From Candidatus Planktophila lacus (GTDB lineage Bacteria; Pseudomonadota; Gammaproteobacteria; Steroidobacterales; Steroidobacteraceae), in contig CALQLF020000003.1 in NCBI GenBank assembly GCA_943331345.2, positions 1-64,000 on the forward strand: DNA of 64,000 nt. Reading direction: 5' to 3'. The notes beneath the pieces were generated by a model, which was not told the origin of the DNA, did no database searches, and worked only from the letters and a program-made list of their open reading frames with translations. The translations under genes and the position numbers were made by a program. Of this stretch, positions 20,510 through 27,780 are shown piece after piece. Each line of letters begins with the position of its first letter. Position 1 is the first letter of the stretch.

Positions 20510-21459
20510 AGCTGTTGCTAGCCAATCCGCGTGGCTTCTGCGCTGGTGTCGATCGTGCTATCGACATCGTGGAGCGCGCCATCACCCTGTTTGGTGCTCC
20601 TATTCATGTGCGCCATGAAGTGGTGCACAACAAGTACGTGGTGGAGCGGTTGCGCGCGCTCGGTGCCTTGTTCGTCGAGGAACTCGATGAAGTACCCGAT
20701 GGCGCCACGGTCATCTTCAGTGCGCATGGCGTGAGCCGCGCCGTGCAACAGGAAGCGAAGCGCCGTACGCTGACGGTGTTCGACGCTACTTGCCCGCTGG
20801 TGACCAAGGTGCACATGCAGGTCACGCGCTACGCACGTGAAGCGCGCGAGGTTGTGCTTATCGGGCATGCAGGCCACCCCGAGGTGGAAGGCACGATGGG
20901 TCAGTTCGACAGCGCGTTGGGTGGCCGCATTTTGTTGGTGGAGACCCCCGAGGATGTGGTGGGTCTTGATATTCGCGACCCGGCACGCTTGGCGTTTGTG
21001 ACGCAGACGACGTTGTCTGTGGATGACACCGCGCGCGTGGTCGAGGCCCTGCGTGCACGCTTCCCGGAGTTAGTGGCGCCGCGCAACGAGGATATCTGCT
21101 ACGCCACGCAAAACCGCCAAGATGCGGTGAAAGCGCTGGTGGAAGAGTGCGATATCGTTATCGTGGTGGGTAGCCGCAGCAGTTCCAACAGCAACCGCTT
21201 GCGCGAGATTGCCGAGAAGGCCGGCCTGCCGGGGTATTTGGTGGATGGTCCCGAGGACCTCCAGCGCGAGTGGTTCGTGGGCCGCCAATGCGTGGGCGTT
21301 ACGGCTGGTGCTTCCGCCCCGGAGGTGCTCGTGCTTCGCGTGGTGGAGCAGTTGGTGGCTTGGGGAGCCGAGCCGGCAGCTGAGTTGCCGGGGCGCGAGG
21401 AACACGTTGTGTTCGCGTTGCCCAAGCCCTTGCGTGAGGCGCGGGCGGCCAAGCCTTAG
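20506..21459 (+). CDS. ispH: 4-hydroxy-3-methylbut-2-enyl diphosphate reductase
   Basis: IspH carries out the last step of the MEP isoprenoid pathway, making IPP and DMAPP with a [4Fe-4S] cluster. The 317-residue protein has the three cluster cysteines in [14 protein letters not shown] (C12), [12 protein letters not shown] (near 96) and [11 protein letters not shown] (near 197), plus SSSNSNRL for substrate binding. Its ATG overlaps the lspA stop. It ends the murJ-to-ispH gene run and converges on the minor pilin operon, as in Pseudomonas. Confidence 0.97.
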   Translation: MKLLLANPRGFCAGVDRAIDIVERAITLFGAPIHVRHEVVHNKYVVERLRALGALFVEELDEVPDGATVIFSAHGVSRAVQQEAKRRTLTVFDATCPLVTKVHMQVTRYAREAREVVLIGHAGHPEVEGTMGQFDSALGGRILLVETPEDVVGLDIRDPARLAFVTQTTLSVDDTARVVEALRARFPELVAPRNEDICYATQNRQDAVKALVEECDIVIVVGSRSSSNSNRLREIAEKAGLPGYLVDGPEDLQREWFVGRQCVGVTAGASAPEVLVLRVVEQLVAWGAEPAAELPGREEHVVFALPKPLREARAAKP

Positions 21460-21461
21460 CT

Positions 21462-21517
21462 TACTGGCCGTGGCCTACCGGCCGTAGCGTACTGGCCTTG
21501 GTGTTCCGGTCTTAGCG
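21462..21517. repeat. Four imperfect 14-bp tandem repeats
   Basis: Four units of 14 bases, TACTGGCCGTGGCC, TACCGGCCGTAGCG, TACTGGCCTTGGTG and TTCCGGTCTTAGCG, lie head to tail between the ispH stop and the last codons of the pilE-like gene. GGCC cores could form hairpins and help end both converging transcripts. Confidence 0.7.
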
Positions 21518-21976
21518 TCGCCAGCAATCGCGACTGGTGTCGCGGCCGTCCATGGCGCGCGCAAACCCCATCCCTGTCGTATCTAGGCGCAGTTCGGCGC
21601 AGGCGGGGTCGTTTCCCGGGTTCATGGCTACGGCTTGCAGTTCCCAGCTTTCTTCGGTTAAAGCCACCAGACTGAAGTTCCACCCGGCCGGTGGCAAAAT
21701 GGGGGATGCGAGATCTGTAGCGGCGGTTGCTGAGGGTGATGCTGTTAGCCGCGACGCGTAGAAGCCGTACTGCAAGCGATGGGTTTCCTGTGCGGCCGCC
21801 AGCCGCCACAAGGCCATGCGTACCTCGTGCCGAGCTGCACGCGCGCGTACTGCGGCATAGCCGTCCGTAGCCAGCAGCATGAGCATGGCCGAGATGGCGA
21901 GCACTACCAGCATCTCCAGCAGGGAGAAGCCGTGCCTCATTGGCTGATAGCGCTTTGCCGGCCAACGCCACTTCAT
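21512..21976 (-). CDS. pilE: Minor type IV pilin, PilE-like
   Basis: Minor pilin of the type IV pilus assembly-priming set. The ATG at 21976 overlaps the pilX stop (ATGA) and has GAGGT about 7 bases before it, so it is preferred over ATG 21940. The 154-residue preprotein has a basic leader ending MRHG, cleaved before FSLLEMLVVL, with Glu at +5 for subunit pairing and a methylatable Phe at +1. Two cysteines near the C-terminus (PACAEL and RDCWRR) could close the pilin D-loop. Its position at the end of the cluster facing ispH is that of pilE in Pseudomonas. Confidence 0.82.
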   Translation of the reverse strand: MKWRWPAKRYQPMRHGFSLLEMLVVLAISAMLMLLATDGYAAVRARAARHEVRMALWRLAAAQETHRLQYGFYASRLTASPSATAATDLASPILPPAGWNFSLVALTEESWELQAVAMNPGNDPACAELRLDTTGMGFARAMDGRDTSRDCWRR

Positions 21977-22443
21977 GGTGCTACCTCGGCGCTGCGCCAG
22001 ACCGTGCGTTGGGCGGGAAGGGCCATGCTGGTACCGCTCGCGGGTACATAGGCGAAGTCCTGTTCGAGTTGTACTGCGGCTCCACGCCCTGCCCGGGCTA
22101 GGGCCACAGCCCGTTCATGCCGTTCGGTGGTGGGTGCGCCGTTCGCTGCCACGGCGGTAGCCCACTGGCCCAAGGGGCGCACTTGCAGCCACACTTTCAC
22201 ACCATGGCTGGTCGTCCAGTTCGCTTCCCACGGAGCGTTACGAGCGGGTGCTTCCCTTATGGCATAGGCCAGAGTGTCTTCGGCTGCTTCAAAGGCAACC
22301 CGACGAAACCAAGCCGCTTGGCTCGCTCGAGTATCTAGTGTGGCGCTCGCCACCATGGACACGGCCAGCACTCCACATAGTGACAACACCAGCAATAACA
22401 CTGGCAGCAGGAAACCCAGCGATTTGGCAGCGATGCGGTTCAT
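21973..22443 (-). CDS. pilX: Minor type IV pilin, PilX-like
   Basis: Probable PilX, a minor pilin placed at the pilus tip. ATG 22443 overlaps the pilW stop (ATGA); ATG 22449 two codons upstream is equally possible. The roughly 156-residue protein has a short basic leader, a hydrophobic helix starting GFLLPVLLLVLSL and no Glu at +5. Lack of Glu5 is typical of the PilX/GspK type that caps the structure. The remainder is small and Ala-rich. PilY1 should follow pilX in this operon but is absent; pilE follows directly. Confidence 0.72.
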   Translation of the reverse strand: MNRIAAKSLGFLLPVLLLVLSLCGVLAVSMVASATLDTRASQAAWFRRVAFEAAEDTLAYAIREAPARNAPWEANWTTSHGVKVWLQVRPLGQWATAVAANGAPTTERHERAVALARAGRGAAVQLEQDFAYVPASGTSMALPAQRTVWRSAEVAP

Positions 22444-23339
22444 GTCCATGGGCTGGCCGTTCCGTTGCGCAGCAATACCATTCGTTGCGCGGTGCGCTTC
22501 AAGGCCGGCAGCCGTAGCGAACGCGAGGTGACGGTGAGGAGTAACAGGCGACCTGAGGACCCCGTGGGCGAGGGCACCACGCTCACTGCCAAGCGTTCGA
22601 TGCCTGGCACCAGTTCTTCGTCCTCGAAACGTGGCCCGCTGGTGCCACCGACCAATTGCTTGCGACGCAGGCTGGGTTGGTTGCGTACCCCGGTACTGTC
22701 GCGCGAAACGTAGAAGGCATTCACTACCAGCAACGTTTGCATGGGCGTTGGTGGTGACTGCGCCGTAGGGACGGCACCAGGCGCTAGCGCTGACTGCAGC
22801 GCCACGCCCACCATTCCGTTGCGGAGTCGTCCAGCGATGGGCGTGCTTTCCACCCAAAGCGCTCCGGCGTCTTCCGCGGTAAGCGCCATGGTGGCGCGGC
22901 GAGTAAGCAATAAGTCGCTGCCTGCCATGGCGCGCCCATCGGGGCCAGCGGCACAGAGCAGTGGCCAGGCACCCGTGGCCCAAGTTTTCCATTGCACGGG
23001 GTGGCCTAAGTCTTGTGCCAGAGAGGGGACACAGCGACCGCCCACCGCGAGCGATGAGACTTCAGCCGTTCCCAGTGGCGAACTGCCTTCCAGTACGGTC
23101 CGGCTTGAGAGGAGCCCATAGGCTCCGCTTTGGCGCACCTCGCTTTCCAGCAAATCCAGGGCGGCGCGGGTTTGCTCCTGCAACTCCAAGGCGGCCAGCA
23201 GTTCGCGGGCGGCGCGACTGGAAACTTGTAGCCATTGCGTTGCCGCCACGAGCAGCAGGCCAGCCATTGCCAAGGCCGCCAGCAGTTCGATAAGGCTCAT
23301 CCCGGCGGCGAGCCTGCTGCTGAGTAAGCGCTGGTTCAT
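22440..23339 (-). CDS. pilW: Minor type IV pilin, PilW-like
   Basis: PilW-family minor pilin of the priming complex. ATG 23339 overlaps the upstream gene's stop (ATGA). The 299-residue preprotein has a leader MNQRLLSSRLAAG cleaved before MSLIELLAALAMAGLLL, with Glu at +5. A globular domain follows containing SGAYGLLSS and scattered cysteines (GRCVPS, PLLCAA), which is typical of PilW in length and plan. It is co-translated with its neighbours. Confidence 0.82.
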   Translation of the reverse strand: MNQRLLSSRLAAGMSLIELLAALAMAGLLLVAATQWLQVSSRAARELLAALELQEQTRAALDLLESEVRQSGAYGLLSSRTVLEGSSPLGTAEVSSLAVGGRCVPSLAQDLGHPVQWKTWATGAWPLLCAAGPDGRAMAGSDLLLTRRATMALTAEDAGALWVESTPIAGRLRNGMVGVALQSALAPGAVPTAQSPPTPMQTLLVVNAFYVSRDSTGVRNQPSLRRKQLVGGTSGPRFEDEELVPGIERLAVSVVPSPTGSSGRLLLLTVTSRSLRLPALKRTAQRMVLLRNGTASPWT

Positions 23340-24118
23340 GGGTGACTTTCCGTGGCCAACTTCAGTCCGCCCGTGGCTGCCGTGGCCAACCAACCCCCGG
23401 CCCCGGCGACGGGTTGCCACGACAAGGCCAGTGTTGGGTTCAGTGTGGGGCTCAGCGGGGGATTGGCGCTGTTTACGCCTCCACCGCCGTACGTCGCCCG
23501 CCAGGCCGCCGCTAGTGGTGCCGCTTCCACGGGGAAGGTGGCCTGCGCGCCCAGCAGGCGCGAGCCTTCGTTGGCTGCAGTAAGGGCGTCTAGCGCTACT
23601 GACTGAAGGGTGGAACTGGCGACGGCTTGCCGGGCTTGCAGCAGCCCTTGTGCCAGCGCCAGAGCACTGACGGTGAGCAGCAGGAGCCCGGCTAACACCT
23701 CAGCAAGAGCGAAGCCGCACTGGCCACTGGCGGTGCGCACGCGGCCGGAGCGGGCCACCACGAGGCTGCGACCGGTGCTGCGGCGGTCGCAAAGGGTGAG
23801 GGTAGCTGGCGTGGCATTGCCGGAGGGACTGAACAGGATGGCGCTGCGGTTGATGGCCACCCGCTGCCCCGCGGGCAACGCCCGGTAGCGGAACTCCACC
23901 ACGCGTCCGGTAGCGAGTGCCTCGCTGCGGGCCAGCGCCAGCCCCCGTGCCAGTTCATCGAGCGTGGCTTGGAGTTGCAGGTCCAGCGCCCACGTCTGCA
24001 GCCCCGGGGCCGCCAGGCCCGCCAGCAGTGCTAGCGCGAGCAGCACCACCAGCAGTTCGGGCAAGGTGTTCCCTGAAGAGGGCCGCTGTCCGCGCCCGTG
24101 GTGCCTCTGCCGCTGCAT
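23336..24118 (-). CDS. Fused minor pilin: FimT/FimU-like half plus PilV-like half
   Basis: One 260-residue frame holds two pilins. Residues 1-133 look like FimT/FimU (GspH): leader ending SSG, then NTLPELLVVLLALALLAG with Glu at +5, and a domain ending with the family features LTLCDRR and LVVARSGRVR. Residues 135-260 look like PilV: a second cleavage-type site, QCG then FALAEVLAGLLLLTVSALA, again with Glu at +5, then an Ala-rich domain. Separate genes lie here in Pseudomonas. The start at 24118 has AAGGAGG 7 bases upstream. A GTG (codon 127) lies 9 codons before the internal FALAE site and could start a separate PilV. The two halves could be a true fusion or the result of a lost stop. Confidence 0.72.
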   Translation of the reverse strand: MQRQRHHGRGQRPSSGNTLPELLVVLLALALLAGLAAPGLQTWALDLQLQATLDELARGLALARSEALATGRVVEFRYRALPAGQRVAINRSAILFSPSGNATPATLTLCDRRSTGRSLVVARSGRVRTASGQCGFALAEVLAGLLLLTVSALALAQGLLQARQAVASSTLQSVALDALTAANEGSRLLGAQATFPVEAAPLAAAWRATYGGGGVNSANPPLSPTLNPTLALSWQPVAGAGGWLATAATGGLKLATESHP

Positions 24119-24246
24119 CTTTGCCCCTCCTTGGGCGAAACCAGGAGTGGGAGACTAAGCGGCAGGGCGGTGGAAAACACTGCCCATTCGTGATGTATTT
24201 ACATGAAAACAAGCACTTGCGAGTGGCGGAAGACGGATTACTGACC

Positions 24247-24267
24247 TATTATCAGCAAAATGGATAA
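24247..24267 (+). promoter_or_regulatory. -10 element and short inverted repeat at the Irr-like gene start
   Basis: TATTAT (24247-24252) lies 7 bases before the ATG at 24260, which suggests a leaderless transcript. TTATC (24249-24253) and GATAA (24263-24267) form a short inverted repeat that covers the start codon and could be an operator. No good -35 and no Shine-Dalgarno are visible. Confidence 0.3.
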
Positions 24268-24727
24268 GTTGACTCCGACTGATGCTTCTTCCGCCTTGGT
24301 GGCAAGTACGCCGCTGCTGGCGACGGAAGCGGCGGTACGTGCTCGGTTTGCCGCTAGCGGTATCGGTTGCACCTCCCAGCGTTTGCTGGTGGGGCAGGTG
24401 CTCTTCGCGCGTGACCAGCACGTTTCGGCGGACCGCCTGTTGGCCATGGTCGTGGCCGCGGGTGCACGGGTTTCCAAGGCGACGGTCTACAACACCTTGA
24501 ACCTCTTTGCCGACCACGGTCTGGTGCGCGCCCTGCAGATGGACGGCGACCACACGGTGTTCGATAGCAATACGGCGCCACACCACCACCTCTACGATGA
24601 GCAGAGCGGTGAACTCTGCGATGTGGCCGTGGACGAAGTGGCGTTCGCCAGACTTCCGCAGTTGCCCTCCGGTACAGAACTTGCCGGGCTTGATGTGGTA
24701 CTGCGTGTGCGGCGGCGCACACCCTAG
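24260..24727 (+). CDS. Fur-family regulator, Irr-like
   Basis: A metal- or heme-responsive repressor of the Fur superfamily. The 155-residue protein has the winged-helix N-terminal half (GIGCTSQRLLVGQVLF; VSKATVYNTLNLFADHGLV) and a dimer domain with VFDSNTAPHHHLYDEQSGEL. The structural-zinc CxxC pairs of Fur, Zur and PerR are missing. The SNTAPHHH and GELCDV segments match the Irr branch, in which heme rather than iron itself is sensed. The start is uncertain: there is no clear ribosome site, and the first 28 residues are poorly conserved-looking. It stands alone, divergent from the pilin operon and followed by tRNA-Thr. Confidence 0.8.
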   Translation: MDKLTPTDASSALVASTPLLATEAAVRARFAASGIGCTSQRLLVGQVLFARDQHVSADRLLAMVVAAGARVSKATVYNTLNLFADHGLVRALQMDGDHTVFDSNTAPHHHLYDEQSGELCDVAVDEVAFARLPQLPSGTELAGLDVVLRVRRRTP

Positions 24728-24786
24728 CCATAAGCCGTCTTGGCTGGAAGCGCTGCTTCCCCTATACTCCCGCGTCTTGATTGAGC

Positions 24787-24862
<76 letters not shown>

Positions 24863-24873
24863 TCCCTTCGGGG

Positions 24874-24930
24874 CCCGCTTGCGGGTTCCATCATCGGGCC
24901 CTTCGGGGCCGTCCTGGCGGGCCGCCCGCC
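24874..24930. other. Three consecutive GC hairpins between tRNA-Thr and fumarase
   Basis: CCCGC/GCGGG (24874-24885), GGCCC/GGGCC with a TTCG loop (24897-24910) and GGCGGG/CCCGCC (24916-24930) follow one another in the 113-bp gap. The first is followed by only two T, so a standard terminator is not clear. They may process the tRNA 3' end or shape the fumarase leader. Confidence 0.45.
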
Positions 24931-24975
24931 GCGGGTCCAGGCGCGGTCGACGCCCTGCCGAAGTAGCAGGCCGCC

Positions 24976-26505
24976 ATGACCATCATCCGTGAAGCCGATT
25001 TCGTGCAGAGCATCGCCGATGCGCTGCAGTTCATCTCCTATTACCACCCGGCGGACTACCTCCAGCATTTGGCGCGCGCCTATGAGCGCGAGCAGTCGCC
25101 GGCGGCCAAGGACGCCATCGCGCAAATCCTCACGAACTCCCGCATGTGCGCCGAAGGGCGCCGCCCCATTTGTCAGGACACCGGCATCGTCAACGTGTTC
25201 CTGAAGGTGGGCATGGAGGTGCGTTGGGACACGCGCTTGTCGCTCAACGAACTGGTGAACGAAGGCGTGCGTCGCGCCTACAACCACCCGGACAACAAAC
25301 TGCGCGCTTCTGTCGTGGCCGACCCAGCGTTCAGCCGTCGCAATACCAAGGACAACACGCCTGCCGTCATTCATACGGAGTTGGTGCCTGGTGGCCAAGT
25401 CGAAGTGACTGTGGCGGCCAAGGGCGGCGGTTCGGAAAATAAATCCAAGTTCGTCATGCTCAACCCTTCCGACAGCATCGTCGATTGGGTACTGAAGACC
25501 GTGCCGACGATGGGGGCTGGCTGGTGCCCGCCTGGCATGTTGGGTATTGGTATCGGTGGTACGGCCGAGAAGGCCATGCTCATGGCGAAAGAATCGCTGA
25601 TGGAGCCGCTCGACATGCATGAGTTGCTCGAGCGTGGTCCGGCCAGTGCGTTGGAAGAACTGCGCATTGAACTCTACGAGAAGGTGAATGCGCTCGGTAT
25701 TGGTGCGCAAGGCCTTGGTGGCTTGTCGACGGTGCTGGACGTGAAGGTAGTCGACTACCCAACCCACGCTGCCTCGAAGCCGGTGGCGATGATTCCGAAC
25801 TGCGCCGCCACCCGTCACGCGCACTTCGTGCTGGATGGCTCCGGCCCGGCGCTGCTGGAGCCGCCGTCGCTCGACAGTTGGCCCAAGGTGGGCTGGACGC
25901 CGGGAAATGACTCGCGCCGCGTGAACCTCGACACGCTGACGCGCGAAGAAGTGAAGCAGTGGAAGCCTGGCGAGACGCTCCTGTTGAACGGCAAGATGCT
26001 CACCGGCCGCGATGCCGCGCATAAGCGCATTGCCGACCTCTATGCCAAGGGCGAGTCGTTGCCGGAAGGCGTGGACCTGCGTAACCGCGTTATCTATTAC
26101 GTGGGCCCCGTGGACCCTGTGCGCGACGAAGTGGTGGGCCCTGCTGGCCCCACCACGGCCACCCGCATGGACAAGTTCACGGACCTGATGCTCGAGAAGA
26201 CCGGCTTGCTGGCGATGATTGGCAAGGCGGAGCGTGGGCCCGCTGCCATCGAGTCCATCCGCAAGCACGAATCCGCCTACCTCATGGCGGTGGGCGGCGC
26301 AGCCTACTTGGTCTCCAAGGCCATTCGTTCCTCACGCGTGGTGGCGTTCGCCGACCTTGGCATGGAAGCCATCTACGAGTTCGAGGTGAAGGACATGCCC
26401 GTGACGGTGGCGGTGGACGCTACTGGCACCAGCGTGCACAACACTGGCCCGGCCGAGTGGGCCGGGAAGATCAAAACGCTGAATATTCCGGTGCGCGTGG
26501 CGTGA
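24976..26505 (+). CDS. fumA: Fumarate hydratase, class I (iron-sulfur)
   Basis: Converts fumarate and malate in the TCA cycle with an oxygen-sensitive [4Fe-4S] cluster. The 509-residue protein joins the alpha domain (RRPICQDTGIVNVFLKVG; KGGGSENKSKF) and the beta domain (GPVDPVRDEVVGPAGPTTATRMD; GKAERG) found in class I fumarases. Cysteines in PICQDTG, GWCPPG and IPNCAATRH are suitable cluster ligands. Length is close to E. coli FumA (548). It follows tRNA-Thr and is not in an obvious operon. Confidence 0.95.
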   Translation: MTIIREADFVQSIADALQFISYYHPADYLQHLARAYEREQSPAAKDAIAQILTNSRMCAEGRRPICQDTGIVNVFLKVGMEVRWDTRLSLNELVNEGVRRAYNHPDNKLRASVVADPAFSRRNTKDNTPAVIHTELVPGGQVEVTVAAKGGGSENKSKFVMLNPSDSIVDWVLKTVPTMGAGWCPPGMLGIGIGGTAEKAMLMAKESLMEPLDMHELLERGPASALEELRIELYEKVNALGIGAQGLGGLSTVLDVKVVDYPTHAASKPVAMIPNCAATRHAHFVLDGSGPALLEPPSLDSWPKVGWTPGNDSRRVNLDTLTREEVKQWKPGETLLLNGKMLTGRDAAHKRIADLYAKGESLPEGVDLRNRVIYYVGPVDPVRDEVVGPAGPTTATRMDKFTDLMLEKTGLLAMIGKAERGPAAIESIRKHESAYLMAVGGAAYLVSKAIRSSRVVAFADLGMEAIYEFEVKDMPVTVAVDATGTSVHNTGPAEWAGKIKTLNIPVRVA

Positions 26506-26511
26506 GGCAGG

Positions 26512-26736
26512 CTACGCGGCTTTGCGGAACATCGAGCCCAGTGCCTGCCGGCCGGTGGCCGTGAACAGGGCAATGGGCCAGGTGACGGCGCAAAGCAGGC
26601 GTGCCGCTAGCACGCCGGTAGCGCGTTCATGGGCTTCGCTGGTCGGGCTGGTGCCCAAGCCTAGGCCGAGCGCCACCACGCACAGCACGAAACCGACGAA
26701 CACCCAGGCCAGCAGCAGGAAGCGGATGACAAGCAT
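26512..26736 (-). CDS. Small hypothetical inner-membrane protein
   Basis: I do not recognise a family. The 74-residue product begins MLVIRFLLLAWVFVGFVLCV, forming one membrane segment with a second around LLCAVTWPIALFTATG, and ends with basic residues (GSMFRKAA). A GTG at 26742 two codons upstream is an alternative start. The ribosome site is weak. Its start is only 18 bases from the acyltransferase ATG on the other strand, leaving little room for two promoters, so expression is uncertain. It fills what would otherwise be a 249-bp gap after fumarase. Confidence 0.45.
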   Translation of the reverse strand: MLVIRFLLLAWVFVGFVLCVVALGLGLGTSPTSEAHERATGVLAARLLCAVTWPIALFTATGRQALGSMFRKAA

Positions 26737-26754
26737 GTTCACAGGATACACCGC

Positions 26755-27615
26755 ATGACGTGGCTGTTTCGCGCCCTGTCCCGTCTGCCCCTGCCGGTGC
26801 TGTATGCCTTGGGTCGGGCGTTGGGTTTCCTGCTGTTCAACGTGTTGAACGTGCGCGGCGGCGTGGTGAAGGACAACCTCGCGCGTTCTTTCCCGGAACG
26901 TTCGCAAGCGGAGCGCCGCCAACTGTGGCGGGCCTATCACCGGCAGGTGATGGATGTGGCCATGGAAACCATCAAAGGCTTCACCTTGCCGGCAGAACAA
27001 CTGCGCGAGCGGGTGGTGCTGGAAGGCTTCGAACCCGTGCTGGCGGAAATTTCGGCCGGTCGTTCGTTGATGATTGTCACTTCGCATCACTGCAACTGGG
27101 AATGGCTGTTGCTGCGGCTGACCGAGGCCCTGCCGTGTCCGGTCGATGCTATCTACAAGACGCTGCAGCCGGCGGGCGTCGACGAAGCGTTTCTAGCTAT
27201 GCGTTCGCGTTTTGGTGGGCGCATGGTGTCGGCCAAGGAAGTGCTGAAGCGCATTCTCGGGCGCCGCGAAAATCCACGCGTTATCGCGTTGGTGGCGGAC
27301 CAGGTACCGCTTTCCGCCGCCAACAAGATTTGGCTGAAGTTCCTCGGGCAGGACACGGCGTTTTTTGCCGGCCCGGAAGAAATTAGCCGGGCGCTGAAGT
27401 TGCCGGTGTATTTTTTGGCGATGGAACGTGTGGAGCGTGGGCACTACCGTGTTAGCGCGGAGTTGCTGTCACGTCCGGGCGAGGGCGGGGAAGTGCCGAA
27501 GGAAACCACGCGCCGCTATGTGCAGCGCCTCGAGGCCCACTTGTTGATGCACCCCGCGGACTGGTTCTGGGGCCATCGGCGCTGGAAGCTGCAGAAGCAC
27601 TTGTACAGCAAATAG
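26755..27615 (+). CDS. Lysophospholipid/lipid A acyltransferase, LpxL family
   Basis: Inner-membrane acyltransferase of the LpxL/HtrB (LPLAT) family that adds a secondary acyl chain to lipid A or a related lipid. The 286-residue protein has an N-terminal membrane anchor, the catalytic HHCNWEW (HX4E-type) near residue 107-113, and the DQVP segment near 182. Length is slightly under E. coli LpxL (306). Chain preference and whether lipid A, a phospholipid or an ornithine lipid is the acceptor cannot be read. A REP array follows the stop. Confidence 0.82.
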   Translation: MTWLFRALSRLPLPVLYALGRALGFLLFNVLNVRGGVVKDNLARSFPERSQAERRQLWRAYHRQVMDVAMETIKGFTLPAEQLRERVVLEGFEPVLAEISAGRSLMIVTSHHCNWEWLLLRLTEALPCPVDAIYKTLQPAGVDEAFLAMRSRFGGRMVSAKEVLKRILGRRENPRVIALVADQVPLSAANKIWLKFLGQDTAFFAGPEEISRALKLPVYFLAMERVERGHYRVSAELLSRPGEGGEVPKETTRRYVQRLEAHLLMHPADWFWGHRRWKLQKHLYSK

Positions 27616-27642
27616 GCCAAGCGTAGCGAGCAAGTAGATCTT

Positions 27643-27778
27643 GTCGCGAGCAAGCTCGCTCCCACAAGTGCTGCTGGAGCCTTTATTGTAGGAGGGAGCT
27701 TGCTCCCGACCGCGCTACCTTGTAGGAGGGAGCTTGCTCCCGACCGCGCTGATTTGTAGGAGGGAGCTTGCTCCCGAC
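27643..27778. repeat. Intergenic REP array (one inverted and three tandem copies)
   Basis: GTCGCGAGCAAGCTCGCTCC at 27643-27662 (followed by CACA) faces three copies of a TGTAGGAGGGAGCTTGCTCC type element at 27687-27710, 27721-27744 and 27755-27778. The three are spaced exactly 34 bases apart. This is the REP palindrome type known from Pseudomonas and Xanthomonas. It fills the gap between two converging genes, where it may end transcripts or protect 3' ends. A decayed half copy lies just upstream, near 27623-27640. Confidence 0.88.
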
Positions 27779-27780
27779 TC

